Source of the DNA: Actinobacillus genomosp. 1
Lineage (GTDB): Bacteria > Pseudomonadota > Gammaproteobacteria > Enterobacterales > Pasteurellaceae
Length of the DNA stretch: 64,000 nucleotides
Direction of reading: 5' to 3'
Assembly: GCF_029774175.1 (NCBI RefSeq)
Contig: NZ_CP103834.1
Coordinates: 258,501 to 322,500, forward strand
Part shown: positions 1 to 9,037 of the stretch, piece after piece
Layout: the number at the start of each line of letters is the position of its first letter
How positions within the stretch are numbered: position 1 is the first letter of the stretch
Position numbers and translations under genes: made by a program
Notes under the pieces: generated by a model
What the model was told of the DNA's origin: nothing
Database searches by the model: none
The model's input: the letters and a program-made list of their open reading frames with translations, nothing else

Positions 1-283
1 TGAAGTGGCGGACGTATTGATTTGGTTTATTATCAATTCGATTTTAGCCGGACTTTCTTGGATTCTCTCACAAAATATGCTGTTGTTAGGTAAACAAGTG
101 TTGTTGTTTACACGTCAAATTCTATCGATTGCAGTCTTTGTCGGACTATTTTATTTATTGCGTGATTACCAATTGTATGGTGTCGCTTATGCCTTTATCG
201 GCGGGAGTTTAACTCGTCTGATTATTTCAATTATCTATTATTTTAAATACCCTGTAATACAAACGACGGTAGAACCAAAATGA
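1..283 (+). CDS. C-terminal end of a polysaccharide flippase-like membrane protein (partial)
   Basis: The reading frame is open at the left window edge, so this is only the last ~94 codons; a GTG at position 5 is unlikely to be the true start. The visible part is almost wholly hydrophobic with about three membrane segments and ends in a short polar tail. It overlaps the following glycosyltransferase by four bases (ATGA). Its place at the head of a glycosyltransferase/polymerase cluster fits the C-terminal part of a Wzx-type O-unit flippase, which moves lipid-linked sugar units across the inner membrane. The family call is inferred from context and hydrophobicity; too little sequence is present for a motif match. 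Confidence 0.55.
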   Translation, partial: EVADVLIWFIINSILAGLSWILSQNMLLLGKQVLLFTRQILSIAVFVGLFYLLRDYQLYGVAYAFIGGSLTRLIISIIYYFKYPVIQTTVEPK

Positions 284-1050
284 AAAAATTTCTCATCTCT
301 CTCGATAAAGACGCACAACGCAGAGAGCTTTTCTTTTCCCAACCGGATACGGCTGATTTTACGTTATTTAGTGCAATTAATACGATGAGTGTTGAGCAAG
401 CCGAACTTGAACAACGTTTTGATATGGCAAAGTTTGAGCAACATTACGGACGTAAAGTGACGAAGGGCGAAATCGGTTGTACGATGAGTCATCTAGGTGT
501 GTACGAATTAATTGTCAATGATGCGGCGATTAATGAAGACGATTATGCACTGGTATGTGAGGACGATTGCCTATTTGCTGCAAATTTTCAGCAAAATTTG
601 ACCGCTTTGCTCAATGAAAAGCTCAGTGCGGATATGGTATTAGTCGGTCAATCGAAAATTCTTGATTTTAATGATACGGAATTAGCGATCAACTATCCGA
701 CAACCTTCCGTTTTATGCAGAAAAAAGTCGGCGGTACCGAATATCGTTATGCCTATCCGTATAAAAACTATTTTGCCGGCACGGTTGCCTATTTAATTAA
801 AAAATCAGCGGCTCGTAAATTTTTAATGCAAAAAACAGCGGCTTTACCGTTTTGGTTGGCGGACGACTATATTCTATTCGGACAAAAATTTGCGATTGAT
901 ACTTTGGTGGTACGTCCGCTGATGGCGATTGAAAATCCGAATTTAGTCAGTAATTTGGAAACATTACGCGGTTCAATTTCCAACAATATGCTGAAAAAAT
1001 TATTAAAGTTTCCGCTTAAAAAATTGTTAGCGATTAAGAGAAATTTATAA
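280..1050 (+). CDS. Glycosyltransferase family 25 (LPS/LOS biosynthesis)
   Basis: A 256-residue soluble protein of the GT25 family, which adds galactose or glucose to lipooligosaccharide or O-chain in many Pasteurellaceae. The short N-terminal strand (KKFLISLDKD), the GCTMSH motif at about residues 66-71 and the acidic CEDD motif at 93-96 are characteristic. The C-terminus is lysine-rich and may touch the membrane. It starts inside the stop of the flippase-like gene (ATGA) and is followed directly by the polymerase gene (TAAATG), so translation is probably coupled. Donor and acceptor sugars cannot be read from the sequence. Confidence 0.85.
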   Translation: MKKFLISLDKDAQRRELFFSQPDTADFTLFSAINTMSVEQAELEQRFDMAKFEQHYGRKVTKGEIGCTMSHLGVYELIVNDAAINEDDYALVCEDDCLFAANFQQNLTALLNEKLSADMVLVGQSKILDFNDTELAINYPTTFRFMQKKVGGTEYRYAYPYKNYFAGTVAYLIKKSAARKFLMQKTAALPFWLADDYILFGQKFAIDTLVVRPLMAIENPNLVSNLETLRGSISNNMLKKLLKFPLKKLLAIKRNL

Positions 1051-2250
1051 ATGACATCGTTGATTAATCTTTTTTATATTTATGATCCGTGGTTTTTCCA
1101 TGTAGTGCGAATGAGCTTATTAACCGGCTTTTTATCGTTATTATGGCTTGGTTATAAATGGTATAACAAAACCCAAAAAAGTTTTGTCGTGCCGGTTGAT
1201 AGTTTAATTGCTTGTATCGCATTAATCGGATTATCGATAATTCCTCTTCTGATTAACGGCACGCGAGAGCTTGGCGTAATCAGTATGTACGTAAAATTGT
1301 TGATTGCCTTTATTTTCGGTATTGTGATTTACAATCTGTTTTATCAAACCGAGCAAGGTAAATCTTATTTAATTCGTGATCTGAAAATTGGGATTGGCGT
1401 ACAAGCAACTATCGGTTTCTTAGCATTATTGGGCGTAACCTTATTTATAGAATTAGCATTAAATACTAATGCCGAAATGCGCGGACATTTAAGTCGCTTT
1501 ATCGGTTCGGAGCAGGAATATCGTTTATATAACTTAACGTCTTCGGCATTTTTCCCGTTAAGTATTTTCTATATGTTGTTACTGCATTTTTTATTGGCAT
1601 ATCATCATAAAACGGAAAAATTAAATGCGGTTTATGTCTTTTTATTGCTGTTTATCGGGCTGATTGCCGGACGTACGTTCCTCACATTTTCAATTGTGAG
1701 TTTAGTACTGTATTTTCGTCGTCATTACCTTACGGCTGTTATTGCATTTGCTGCGGTTGTGTTGTTTTTAGCCTATAACTATCCGACTCACCCTTATGTA
1801 GAACACGCCCTCGAACCGGTAATCAACTTAATTAACGGTGGTGATCGCCTAAGTTCTTCAACCGATACGTTGATGAATAAGCATTTATTTATGCCGGAAG
1901 TGAAGCAATTAATTATGGGTGACGGTCAATATTATGTAAACGGCGGTAGTTATTACGGTGGCTCTGATTCTGGTTTTATTCGCCAAGCCTTATACGGCGG
2001 TGTCGGCTATATTTTCGTGTGTTTTATATTTACCGCATATTTTGTTAAACGAGTGGCAGATAATTGGTTAAACGGCAGTTGGAAATTTACGCTTTCCACT
2101 TTAGCATTATTGAGCGTATTGAATATTAAAGCGGACACTTATGCTTATCCGGGCATTATGTTCGTCTTGTTAATGTTCTTATCTTTGTTCGGATCAAGCG
2201 GTCGAATTAAAGTATTTTTTAACAAAAATAGCGAGGCAAAAAATGTTTAG
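1051..2250 (+). CDS. O-antigen polymerase-like membrane protein (Wzy candidate)
   Basis: A 399-residue polytopic membrane protein with roughly ten to twelve hydrophobic segments and one larger polar loop at about residues 245-310 that contains many Gly, Ser and Tyr residues. That topology is typical of Wzy polymerases, which link O-units in the periplasm; the primary sequence of this family is poorly conserved, so the call rests on topology and on position between glycosyltransferase genes. It starts directly after the GT25 stop and overlaps the next gene by eight bases. An alternative is a second flippase or a ligase (WaaL-like). Confidence 0.65.
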   Translation: MTSLINLFYIYDPWFFHVVRMSLLTGFLSLLWLGYKWYNKTQKSFVVPVDSLIACIALIGLSIIPLLINGTRELGVISMYVKLLIAFIFGIVIYNLFYQTEQGKSYLIRDLKIGIGVQATIGFLALLGVTLFIELALNTNAEMRGHLSRFIGSEQEYRLYNLTSSAFFPLSIFYMLLLHFLLAYHHKTEKLNAVYVFLLLFIGLIAGRTFLTFSIVSLVLYFRRHYLTAVIAFAAVVLFLAYNYPTHPYVEHALEPVINLINGGDRLSSSTDTLMNKHLFMPEVKQLIMGDGQYYVNGGSYYGGSDSGFIRQALYGGVGYIFVCFIFTAYFVKRVADNWLNGSWKFTLSTLALLSVLNIKADTYAYPGIMFVLLMFLSLFGSSGRIKVFFNKNSEAKNV

Positions 2251-3124
2251 TATTATTGTGCCTTCCTACAATCGTAATCAAGAAATTCCAACATTATTGG
2301 ATAGCTTGACTAAACAAATGCTACAAAATTTTGAAGTCATTATCGTTGATGATTTTTCTCAACAACCTGTTACGGTAGCGCATAGGTATCCTTTCGAAGT
2401 AAAAGTAATCCGTAATAATCCGAATAAAGGGGCTGCAGGCAGTCGCAATGTCGGTGCGGAACACGCAAGTTATGAATGGTTACTGTTCCTTGACGACGAC
2501 GACCGTTTTGCCGATCAAAAATGTGCAGTACTTGCGCAGGAGATTGCTCAACACCCGCAAGCAAATTTTGTTTATCATCCGGCGGAATGTGTGATGGTTA
2601 ATGAAGGATTTAGCTATATTACCAAACCGCTTCCTCCGGAAAAATTGAATTTAGATGCGATATTACTAGCTAATAAGATTGGTGGAATGCCGATGTTGGG
2701 TATTAAAAAATCATTCTTTTTTGAATTGGGCGGTTTAGCGACCGATTTAAAATCGTTGGAAGATTATGAATTTGTACTGAAAGTGGTATCCAGCCCGAAT
2801 TTTGCACCGCTATTTATTGATCAACCGCTTAGCATTTGCGGTTTTCATACCAAACGTTCGAGCGTTTCGACCAATACCGCCAATACGGAGTTAGCGTTGC
2901 AAGCGATTCGCCAAAAATATGTGAAAACGGAAACGCAAGCGGCAAATTTTGAAATGAACTCGCTGTATATTTTATCTTACCCTTATGCGATGAATCTTTC
3001 TCGCCAAGCGGCAAGTTATTATTTGCAAATGTTCAAACGTAGCCATAGCTTAAAACATTTAATTATTGCAATGGTTACATTTATCTCGCCAAAATTGGCA
3101 ATTAATATGAAAAGGTTTATTTAA
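2243..3124 (+). CDS. Glycosyltransferase family 2
   Basis: A 293-residue GT-A fold transferase. The N-terminus (FSIIVPSYNRNQEIPTLL) is the standard GT2 nucleotide-sugar binding start, EVIIVDD lies at about 31-37, and the metal-binding DDDD cluster is at about 84-87. No membrane helix is clear except a weak hydrophobic stretch near the C-terminus. It overlaps the polymerase gene by eight bases and shares one base with the next gene, so it is part of the same transcription unit for repeat-unit assembly. Sugar specificity is unknown. Confidence 0.85.
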   Translation: MFSIIVPSYNRNQEIPTLLDSLTKQMLQNFEVIIVDDFSQQPVTVAHRYPFEVKVIRNNPNKGAAGSRNVGAEHASYEWLLFLDDDDRFADQKCAVLAQEIAQHPQANFVYHPAECVMVNEGFSYITKPLPPEKLNLDAILLANKIGGMPMLGIKKSFFFELGGLATDLKSLEDYEFVLKVVSSPNFAPLFIDQPLSICGFHTKRSSVSTNTANTELALQAIRQKYVKTETQAANFEMNSLYILSYPYAMNLSRQAASYYLQMFKRSHSLKHLIIAMVTFISPKLAINMKRFI

Positions 3125-3924
3125 TGAAATTCTCTGTTTTAATGTCTTTGTATATCAAAGAAAACCCGCAGTTTTTAAGAGAATGTTTTGAAAGCTTAAA
3201 AGCACAAACTCGACAGGCCGATGAAATCGTAGTGTTATTTGACGGTAAAGTGACCGCGGAACTGGATGCAATTGTAGTGGAATACGAGCAACAACTTCCG
3301 ATTAAAGCGGTTCGTTTTGAGCAAAATCGTGGTTTAGGCAAAACGCTGAATGACGGCTTAAATTATTGTTCGCACGAATGGGTGTTTCGTATGGATACCG
3401 ATGATATTTGTTTGCCGGAACGTTTTGAAAAACAAGTGGCATTTATCGAGCAAAATCCGGATACGATAATCTTTGGTGGACAAATTACCGAATTCGGAGA
3501 GAATATTCAAGATATTGTTGCTTACCGAAATGTGCCGACTAAAGCGGAAGATATTGTAAAATTTACCCGCTTGCGTTGCCCGTTTAATCATATGACGGTT
3601 GCTTATAAAAAATCAGCGGTACAGGCGTGCGGCGGCTATCAAGATTTACAAGAAGACTATAATCTTTGGGTAAAAATGGTGGCAAACGGCAATCATGTGG
3701 CGAACTTAGCCGATTTATTGGTATATGCCCGAGTTGGAAACGGTATGGTAAGTCGCCGACACGGTTGGAATTATTTCAAAAGCGAATGGCGTTTAATGAA
3801 GCTTAAAAATGAATGTAACATTCATGATCCTTTAACCGGATTCGTTATTTTCTTAATGCGAGGTTTACCGAGAATTTTACCGCTTGCGGCTCTCAAAGCG
3901 ATTTACGGTTTAATGCGGAAATAG
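3124..3924 (+). CDS. Glycosyltransferase family 2 (AmsE-like)
   Basis: A 266-residue GT2 enzyme with the N-terminal FSVLMSLY strand and a DTDD metal-binding motif at about 91-94; the spacing and the RMDTDDICLPERFEKQ context resemble the AmsE/WcaA-type transferases that add a sugar to the growing repeat unit. The start codon overlaps the stop of the preceding GT2 by one base (TAATG). It is the last gene of the polysaccharide cluster and is followed at once by a hairpin terminator. Donor and acceptor are not known. Confidence 0.85.
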   Translation: MKFSVLMSLYIKENPQFLRECFESLKAQTRQADEIVVLFDGKVTAELDAIVVEYEQQLPIKAVRFEQNRGLGKTLNDGLNYCSHEWVFRMDTDDICLPERFEKQVAFIEQNPDTIIFGGQITEFGENIQDIVAYRNVPTKAEDIVKFTRLRCPFNHMTVAYKKSAVQACGGYQDLQEDYNLWVKMVANGNHVANLADLLVYARVGNGMVSRRHGWNYFKSEWRLMKLKNECNIHDPLTGFVIFLMRGLPRILPLAALKAIYGLMRK

Positions 3925-3928
3925 TAAA

Positions 3929-3958
3929 AAGGCGTATCCAATGATACGCCTTAATTTT
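3929..3958. terminator. Bidirectional terminator between the polysaccharide cluster and msrA
   Basis: Ten-base perfect stem AAGGCGTATC / GATACGCCTT around a CAAT loop, flanked by A-rich sequence on the left and a T run on the right. It can end transcripts from both converging sides. Confidence 0.85.
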
Positions 3959-4465
3959 TTATTGATTACGTAGAATCTCGTTCATTAATTGCAAATCAAT
4001 ATGGCAATAGCCGTTCGGATTCTTATCTAAATAGTCTTGATGATATTCTTCCGCCGGGAAGTAATGTTCTAACATTGTATTCTCAACCGCGAGTGGTTGC
4101 TCATATTGTGCTTGTAAATCGGCAAGTGCTTGATTAATAACCGGAATATCTTGCGGATCAACATAATAAATACCGGTGCGATATTGAATACCTTTATCTT
4201 CGCCTTGTTGATTTACACTTACCGGATCAATCACTTTAAAATAGTAATCTAATAATTTTGCTAGGCTGATTTTATCCGCATCGTAAGTCACTTTCACCAC
4301 TTCAGCGTGACCGCTGCCGGCACACACTTCTTGATAACTCGGGTTTTCAGTATTGCCGTTCGCATAACCTGATTGTGCATCAAGCACGCCGTTAATACGT
4401 TGCATAAAGGCTTCCGTCCCCCAAAAGCACCCGCCCGCCAAATAAATTTCTCGAATGTTCGCCAT
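3959..4465 (-). CDS. msrA: Peptide-methionine (S)-S-oxide reductase MsrA
   Basis: A 168-residue stand-alone MsrA that reduces the S-epimer of methionine sulfoxide in proteins. The catalytic GCFWG motif sits at residues 12-16 with Cys13 as nucleophile, and the family blocks QSGYANG and the GHAEVVKVTYD segment are present. No signal peptide and no fused MsrB domain, unlike the larger membrane-associated MsrAB fusions of some relatives, so it should act in the cytoplasm. Single gene with a good ribosome site; its 3' end shares a terminator with the polysaccharide cluster. Confidence 0.95.
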   Translation of the reverse strand: MANIREIYLAGGCFWGTEAFMQRINGVLDAQSGYANGNTENPSYQEVCAGSGHAEVVKVTYDADKISLAKLLDYYFKVIDPVSVNQQGEDKGIQYRTGIYYVDPQDIPVINQALADLQAQYEQPLAVENTMLEHYFPAEEYHQDYLDKNPNGYCHIDLQLMNEILRNQ

Positions 4466-4604
4466 ATATTCTCCTGATTTGTAAAATTTTTACGGAATTA
4501 GACCGCTTGTATTAAGTTTTCATAGCATATAGTGATTTATCGGGGAGTACAAGGTGTTAGTTGCTCTTAGTGTTATAGATGTTTTTAACTTTTGTGAATC
4601 GAAT

Positions 4605-4642
4605 AAAAAAAGCCTAACTAAGTCGTTTATACCTAGTTAGGC
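4605..4642 (-). terminator. Terminator downstream of uxuA
   Basis: Inverted repeat GCCTAACTA / TAGTTAGGC (4612-4620 and 4634-4642); on the minus strand it is followed by a run of seven T. It lies just past the uxuA stop and ends the leftward uronate operon. The remaining sequence up to msrA (about 4466-4600) holds only a single uptake sequence at 4502-4510. Confidence 0.8.
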
Positions 4643-4657
4643 CTGAGTTAGTTAAAG

Positions 4658-5842
4658 TTATTTTTCGAAATATACTTTTTTCAACGCAAGTTCTAATCCG
4701 CGGAATTCTGCTAAACCACGTAAACGTCCAATTGCTGAATATCCGGGATTCGTTTTTTTATGGAGATCATCTAACATTTGATGACCGTGATCCGGACGCA
4801 TTGGTATTAAACGTGAATCTCCATTAGCTTTACGACGATATTCTTCATCTAATAAGGCTTTAACAACACCGAACATATCGACATCGCCGGCTAAGTGATC
4901 CGCTTCATGGAAACTTAACGGATTTTCTTCTCGTTGGGTTGCACGTAAGTGAGCAAAATAAATTCGATCAGCAAAACGTTTTGTCATCTCTACCAAATCG
5001 TTATCCGGACGAACCCCATATGAACCGGTACACATAGTAAAACCATTTGCCAGCAGTGGTTGAGTATCGACGTACCATTGCATATCTTCGATTGTAGAAA
5101 CAATACGCGGCAATCCTAAAATTGGTCGAGGAGGATCATCAGGATGAACCGCCATCTTTATTCCAACTTCTTGAGCAACCGGAATAATTTCATTGAGGAA
5201 ATAGGCTAAATGAGTGCGGAAAATTTCCGGAGTAATTCCATTGTAACGATCTAACTGAGCCTGAAATTCTTCTAACGTATAACCTTCTTCTGCACCGGGT
5301 AATCCGGCAATGATATTTTTTGTCAGTGTAGCAATATCTTCATCGGTCATTTTCTCAAAATAGATTTTTGCCTGCTGGCGTTCTGATTCCGTATAAGTAC
5401 TTTCTGCACCGGGACGTTTTAAAATATGTAACTCAAAGGCGGCAAACGCAATGTGATCAAATCTAAGAGCTTTAGAACCATCAGCTACTTCATAGGCTAA
5501 ATCAGTACGAGTCCAATCTAAAACCGGCATAAAGTTATAACATACGGTATCAATGCCACAAGCAGCAAGATTGCGCAAAGTTTGTTTATAATTATCAATC
5601 CATACTTGATAATTACCAGTCTGCGTTTTTATTTCTTCATGAACCGGTACACTTTCCACGACAGACCATACCAATCCGGCATCTTCGATAATTTTCTTAC
5701 GCTTTTGTATTTCTTCTACCGTCCAAACTTGTCCGTTCGGAATATGATGTAAAGCCGTTACAATGCCTGTTGCCCCAGCTTGACGAACATCTGAAAGAGA
5801 AACCGGGTCATTAGGACCATACCAACGCCATGCTTGTTCCAT
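4658..5842 (-). CDS. uxuA: Mannonate dehydratase UxuA
   Basis: A 394-residue enzyme that dehydrates D-mannonate to 2-keto-3-deoxygluconate, the step after fructuronate reduction in hexuronate breakdown. The start MEQAWRWYGPNDPVSL and the internal HPDDPPRPILGLPRIV, with metal-ligand His and Asp residues, are highly typical, and the length equals the E. coli enzyme. The product feeds KdgK and Eda encoded in the divergent arm. It is the last gene of the leftward operon, 27 bases after uxuR, and is followed by a terminator. Confidence 0.97.
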   Translation of the reverse strand: MEQAWRWYGPNDPVSLSDVRQAGATGIVTALHHIPNGQVWTVEEIQKRKKIIEDAGLVWSVVESVPVHEEIKTQTGNYQVWIDNYKQTLRNLAACGIDTVCYNFMPVLDWTRTDLAYEVADGSKALRFDHIAFAAFELHILKRPGAESTYTESERQQAKIYFEKMTDEDIATLTKNIIAGLPGAEEGYTLEEFQAQLDRYNGITPEIFRTHLAYFLNEIIPVAQEVGIKMAVHPDDPPRPILGLPRIVSTIEDMQWYVDTQPLLANGFTMCTGSYGVRPDNDLVEMTKRFADRIYFAHLRATQREENPLSFHEADHLAGDVDMFGVVKALLDEEYRRKANGDSRLIPMRPDHGHQMLDDLHKKTNPGYSAIGRLRGLAEFRGLELALKKVYFEK

Positions 5843-5869
5843 AGAAAACTCCTTAATCTTAATTATGAT

Positions 5870-6625
5870 TTAAAGACCGACAGCAACCGGATTAACATTA
5901 AATAAAAAACCGTCGAAATTAGGATCTTCTATATCAGATAATTCGAATAGCTTTTGTTTAACATTTTCCAAATGTTGCCACATTGCTTTTTTAGCAAGAG
6001 CAGGGTCTTTACGTTGAATACTATTTAAAATATTTTCGTGATCTTTTAGCCATTTACGGCGATATTTTTGATCACTGATGTGTGTATGTAAGCCTTTCCA
6101 CATTGAATTTGTTCGATACTTCCATAGCTCTTTTTGCATTTTTATTAACACTTCATTTTGTGTAATTTCAGCAATTGCACTATGAAATTCTTCATCTGCG
6201 GAATAGTCCTCGTCATTTTGTTCTAAAGTAATACGTTCTTGATTTAAAATTTCTTTTAATCGTAATACGTCATTTCTATTAGCTTGAATTGCGGCAAATT
6301 CAGCAATACTACTTTCTAATAACTGTCTAGCTTGTAGTAGTTCGAATGGACCGACATCTTCATATTCATAAACGTCATCATTTTGTGCTTCGGATAACGG
6401 TTGTCGGATAACATAAACTCCGGATCCTTTTCGAACTGATACAAGATTTTCTAGTTCTAACATAATGATCGCTTCACGTATGACCGTTCGGCTTACATTT
6501 AATTTTTCTGCAAGATCCCGTTCAGGCGGCAGTCGCTCACCAACTTGGTAAATACCGTCAATTAATTCTTGTTTTAAAATAGAACCAATTTTTTTATATG
6601 AACGTAGATCTGCATTTTTTGTCAT
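5870..6625 (-). CDS. uxuR: GntR/FadR-family regulator of uronate genes (UxuR-like)
   Basis: A 251-residue repressor with an N-terminal winged helix (about residues 8-75: GERLPPERDLAEKLNVSRTV is the recognition region) and a C-terminal FCD all-helical effector domain with His/Asp residues expected to bind a metal and a sugar acid. Its place inside the uxu operon and the TTGGT-N2-ACCAA palindrome in the divergent control region fit UxuR or ExuR, which release DNA when fructuronate or a hexuronate accumulates. Start ATG follows the GH31 stop by three bases on the minus strand, so it is co-transcribed and likely autoregulated. Confidence 0.88.
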   Translation of the reverse strand: MTKNADLRSYKKIGSILKQELIDGIYQVGERLPPERDLAEKLNVSRTVIREAIIMLELENLVSVRKGSGVYVIRQPLSEAQNDDVYEYEDVGPFELLQARQLLESSIAEFAAIQANRNDVLRLKEILNQERITLEQNDEDYSADEEFHSAIAEITQNEVLIKMQKELWKYRTNSMWKGLHTHISDQKYRRKWLKDHENILNSIQRKDPALAKKAMWQHLENVKQKLFELSDIEDPNFDGFLFNVNPVAVGL

Positions 6626-6628
6626 TTT

Positions 6629-9025
6629 TTAACTCTCTCTAGGAATATCATTTAATGAAACTAACTCCCCTTCTATAAAGACATTACCGTTTATAATAAG
6701 CTGTCTTTTTTCATTATTTGGAAGTGTTATTTTTAGCTCTTTATAAGATGGAATCCAATTACCTTGTTTATGAATATCAATATAGATATTTGTATTCGTA
6801 CAATGTAATTTTACCACTAATTGTAAATACTCGTTGTTACGGTATTTAAAACTTTCTCCGTCATCGTCAAAAATAGTATTTGACGTTTCTCCATCTTTTA
6901 TAAATGGAAATACCATTAGTTCTCTGTAGGTATCATTTTGAGAATCTATATAGGCTTCTCTAGCAGACACCGGAATAATTGAACCTGCTTTTACAAATAA
7001 TGGAATTTTCTCGAGAGGAGCTTCAGTTGTAATTGTTTGTCCGCCCTTATGATAAGCGTGATTATAAAAATCATACCAACCTACATTATTTTGAGGTAAA
7101 TAGACATCCCGTTCACGTTGTCCTTGTTCTACTACAGATGCAACAAGTAGATCTTTACCTAAAAGATAATCATCACTTTCTACAAATGTGTTTATATCAT
7201 TTTCATGATCCAAGAACGTCGGACGTAACATCGGCTCTAATTCATTATGAGATTTCCAAAAGATGTTATAGAGATATGGCATTAAGCGATAACGAAGTTT
7301 AATTGTATCTCTGATAATATGAGTTACCTCCGGATACATCCAAGGTTCATTAACCGTTTTATCATCATTCCAAGAATGAATCGTAAAACGAGGGTGCATT
7401 ACACCATTCTGAACCCAACGAACAAATAATTCCGGTTCAGGTTTATTACCGGAAAATCCGCCGACATCGTGGCCTAAATTGTATAAACCGGATAAACTCA
7501 TACCAAGTCCCATACGAATGTTATAACGTAGGGTATTCCAACTGGTTCTATTATCTCCCGACCAAGTTTGAACATAACGATTCATACCCGGGCTTCCTGA
7601 ACGAGAGATGAGATATGGGCGTAGAGTAGGAGTAAATTCACGTTGTGCTTCGTAGGAAGCTTTCATCATTAATAGCGGCTGTAACGGTCGAATGAGTTTA
7701 ATTGGAATTTCTTTACCAAAACCTGCACATTTTGCATTTCCATCCCAAACTTCATATTCGTTGTTATCATTCCAAGTAGAATCAATACCGTATTCTAAAA
7801 GTTGTGTGGTTACATTTTTTTTCCACCATTCGATAGTTTTTGGATTGGTAAAATCTAAATGAGAGCCTTCGTCATCCCAGAATACCGAGCGTTCCGGTTG
7901 ATTAAATTCAGAATCTTGGATAAATAAACCTAAGTTTTTTACTTCTTCGTAACGCGGATGATCTTGTAGTAAACAAGGCTTAATATTTGCAGCTAAATGC
8001 ATACCGGCTTGGTGAAAATGTGCAGACATTGCATTCGGATTTGGAACTTTATCGTAATTCCAATTAAACACATATCGTTTATTTCCAATAGAAGTATAGC
8101 CTGATGATAACTGGAATGAATCACATGGAATATCATATTCGGCACATAGGTCTACGAATTTTTTTAACTGTTCTTGAGCATCTGGGGCATCGGTATAACT
8201 CATTGTAGAACCGCTATAACCTAGACTCCATTTCGGGCCGAAAATCGTACCACCGGTTAATGCCGTATATTTTTTGGTAACATCAAGTACACTTGGACCA
8301 AGAATAACGTAATAGTCTAGATCTCCATCTTCTGCACGATAGCTTTTATATGCAATATGATAGTTATCTAATTCATTACCTAAATCGAACCAACAAGATG
8401 CTAAATTATCATAATAGATACCAAAACTTACATCATCTCTACTAGTAATATAGAATGGGATATGCTTATAAAGCGGATCGGTTGTTTCGGCATTATATCC
8501 CATAGCATCAAGATTACGCATTTCGAAACGGCGGCCTTTTCTATTTAAATTTCCGGATTTTTCACCTAAGCCATAATAATTCTCTGAAGTATTGCGCTCA
8601 ATATAATGGCTAATTTTGCTATCGTCCGTACCAAATAAATAGGCACCGGTTTTTCTATCTTGGCTTAAAGGTTGCCAACTATTATTAACTTGATATTGCC
8701 ATTCTAAATATAATGGTTTATGTACACGAAGTTTCAGTAGATTGGTAGATACTTCAATAACATTATCATTTATTTCTAATTGATAACTAGGTAGTGAGAA
8801 TCCATCGGTAGAAAAACGATTTCTTCCAGACCACTCGATATCTGCTTGATTCGGGGTAATAGCCCATGTTCTATCTAATTTAAATTGATAATTTTTACTG
8901 AAAGCGACACGAATAATGTCATTCTCTAATACAAAGATATGTAATAAATAATTACGTTCACATTCAATATCAATTCGATTATTTTCTGCTTTTACAAATT
9001 TTATTAATTTTAATGTTTTCATCAT
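6629..9025 (-). CDS. Glycoside hydrolase family 31 (alpha-glycosidase) in the uronate operon
   Basis: A 798-residue retaining alpha-glycosidase with no signal peptide, so cytoplasmic. It has an N-terminal beta-sandwich (about 1-250), then the barrel with the nucleophile motif TWNDNNE (Asp420) and the acid/base motif WSGDNRTSW (Asp491), and C-terminal beta domains. GH31 members cleave alpha-glucosides, alpha-xylosides or sulfoquinovosides; the uronate neighbours suggest a substrate carrying glucuronate or galacturonate, but this is inference. It lies between dctM and uxuR with 3-12 base gaps. Two adjacent Met codons offer starts (9025 or 9022). Such an enzyme is not part of the standard uxu pathway. 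Confidence 0.88.
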   Translation of the reverse strand: MMKTLKLIKFVKAENNRIDIECERNYLLHIFVLENDIIRVAFSKNYQFKLDRTWAITPNQADIEWSGRNRFSTDGFSLPSYQLEINDNVIEVSTNLLKLRVHKPLYLEWQYQVNNSWQPLSQDRKTGAYLFGTDDSKISHYIERNTSENYYGLGEKSGNLNRKGRRFEMRNLDAMGYNAETTDPLYKHIPFYITSRDDVSFGIYYDNLASCWFDLGNELDNYHIAYKSYRAEDGDLDYYVILGPSVLDVTKKYTALTGGTIFGPKWSLGYSGSTMSYTDAPDAQEQLKKFVDLCAEYDIPCDSFQLSSGYTSIGNKRYVFNWNYDKVPNPNAMSAHFHQAGMHLAANIKPCLLQDHPRYEEVKNLGLFIQDSEFNQPERSVFWDDEGSHLDFTNPKTIEWWKKNVTTQLLEYGIDSTWNDNNEYEVWDGNAKCAGFGKEIPIKLIRPLQPLLMMKASYEAQREFTPTLRPYLISRSGSPGMNRYVQTWSGDNRTSWNTLRYNIRMGLGMSLSGLYNLGHDVGGFSGNKPEPELFVRWVQNGVMHPRFTIHSWNDDKTVNEPWMYPEVTHIIRDTIKLRYRLMPYLYNIFWKSHNELEPMLRPTFLDHENDINTFVESDDYLLGKDLLVASVVEQGQRERDVYLPQNNVGWYDFYNHAYHKGGQTITTEAPLEKIPLFVKAGSIIPVSAREAYIDSQNDTYRELMVFPFIKDGETSNTIFDDDGESFKYRNNEYLQLVVKLHCTNTNIYIDIHKQGNWIPSYKELKITLPNNEKRQLIINGNVFIEGELVSLNDIPRES

Positions 9026-9037
9026 TTATTCCTTTTA

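Noticed and set aside
7033..7302. 89-codon frame on the plus strand
   Set aside because: Antisense shadow of the GH31 gene; no ribosome site and no recognisable family.
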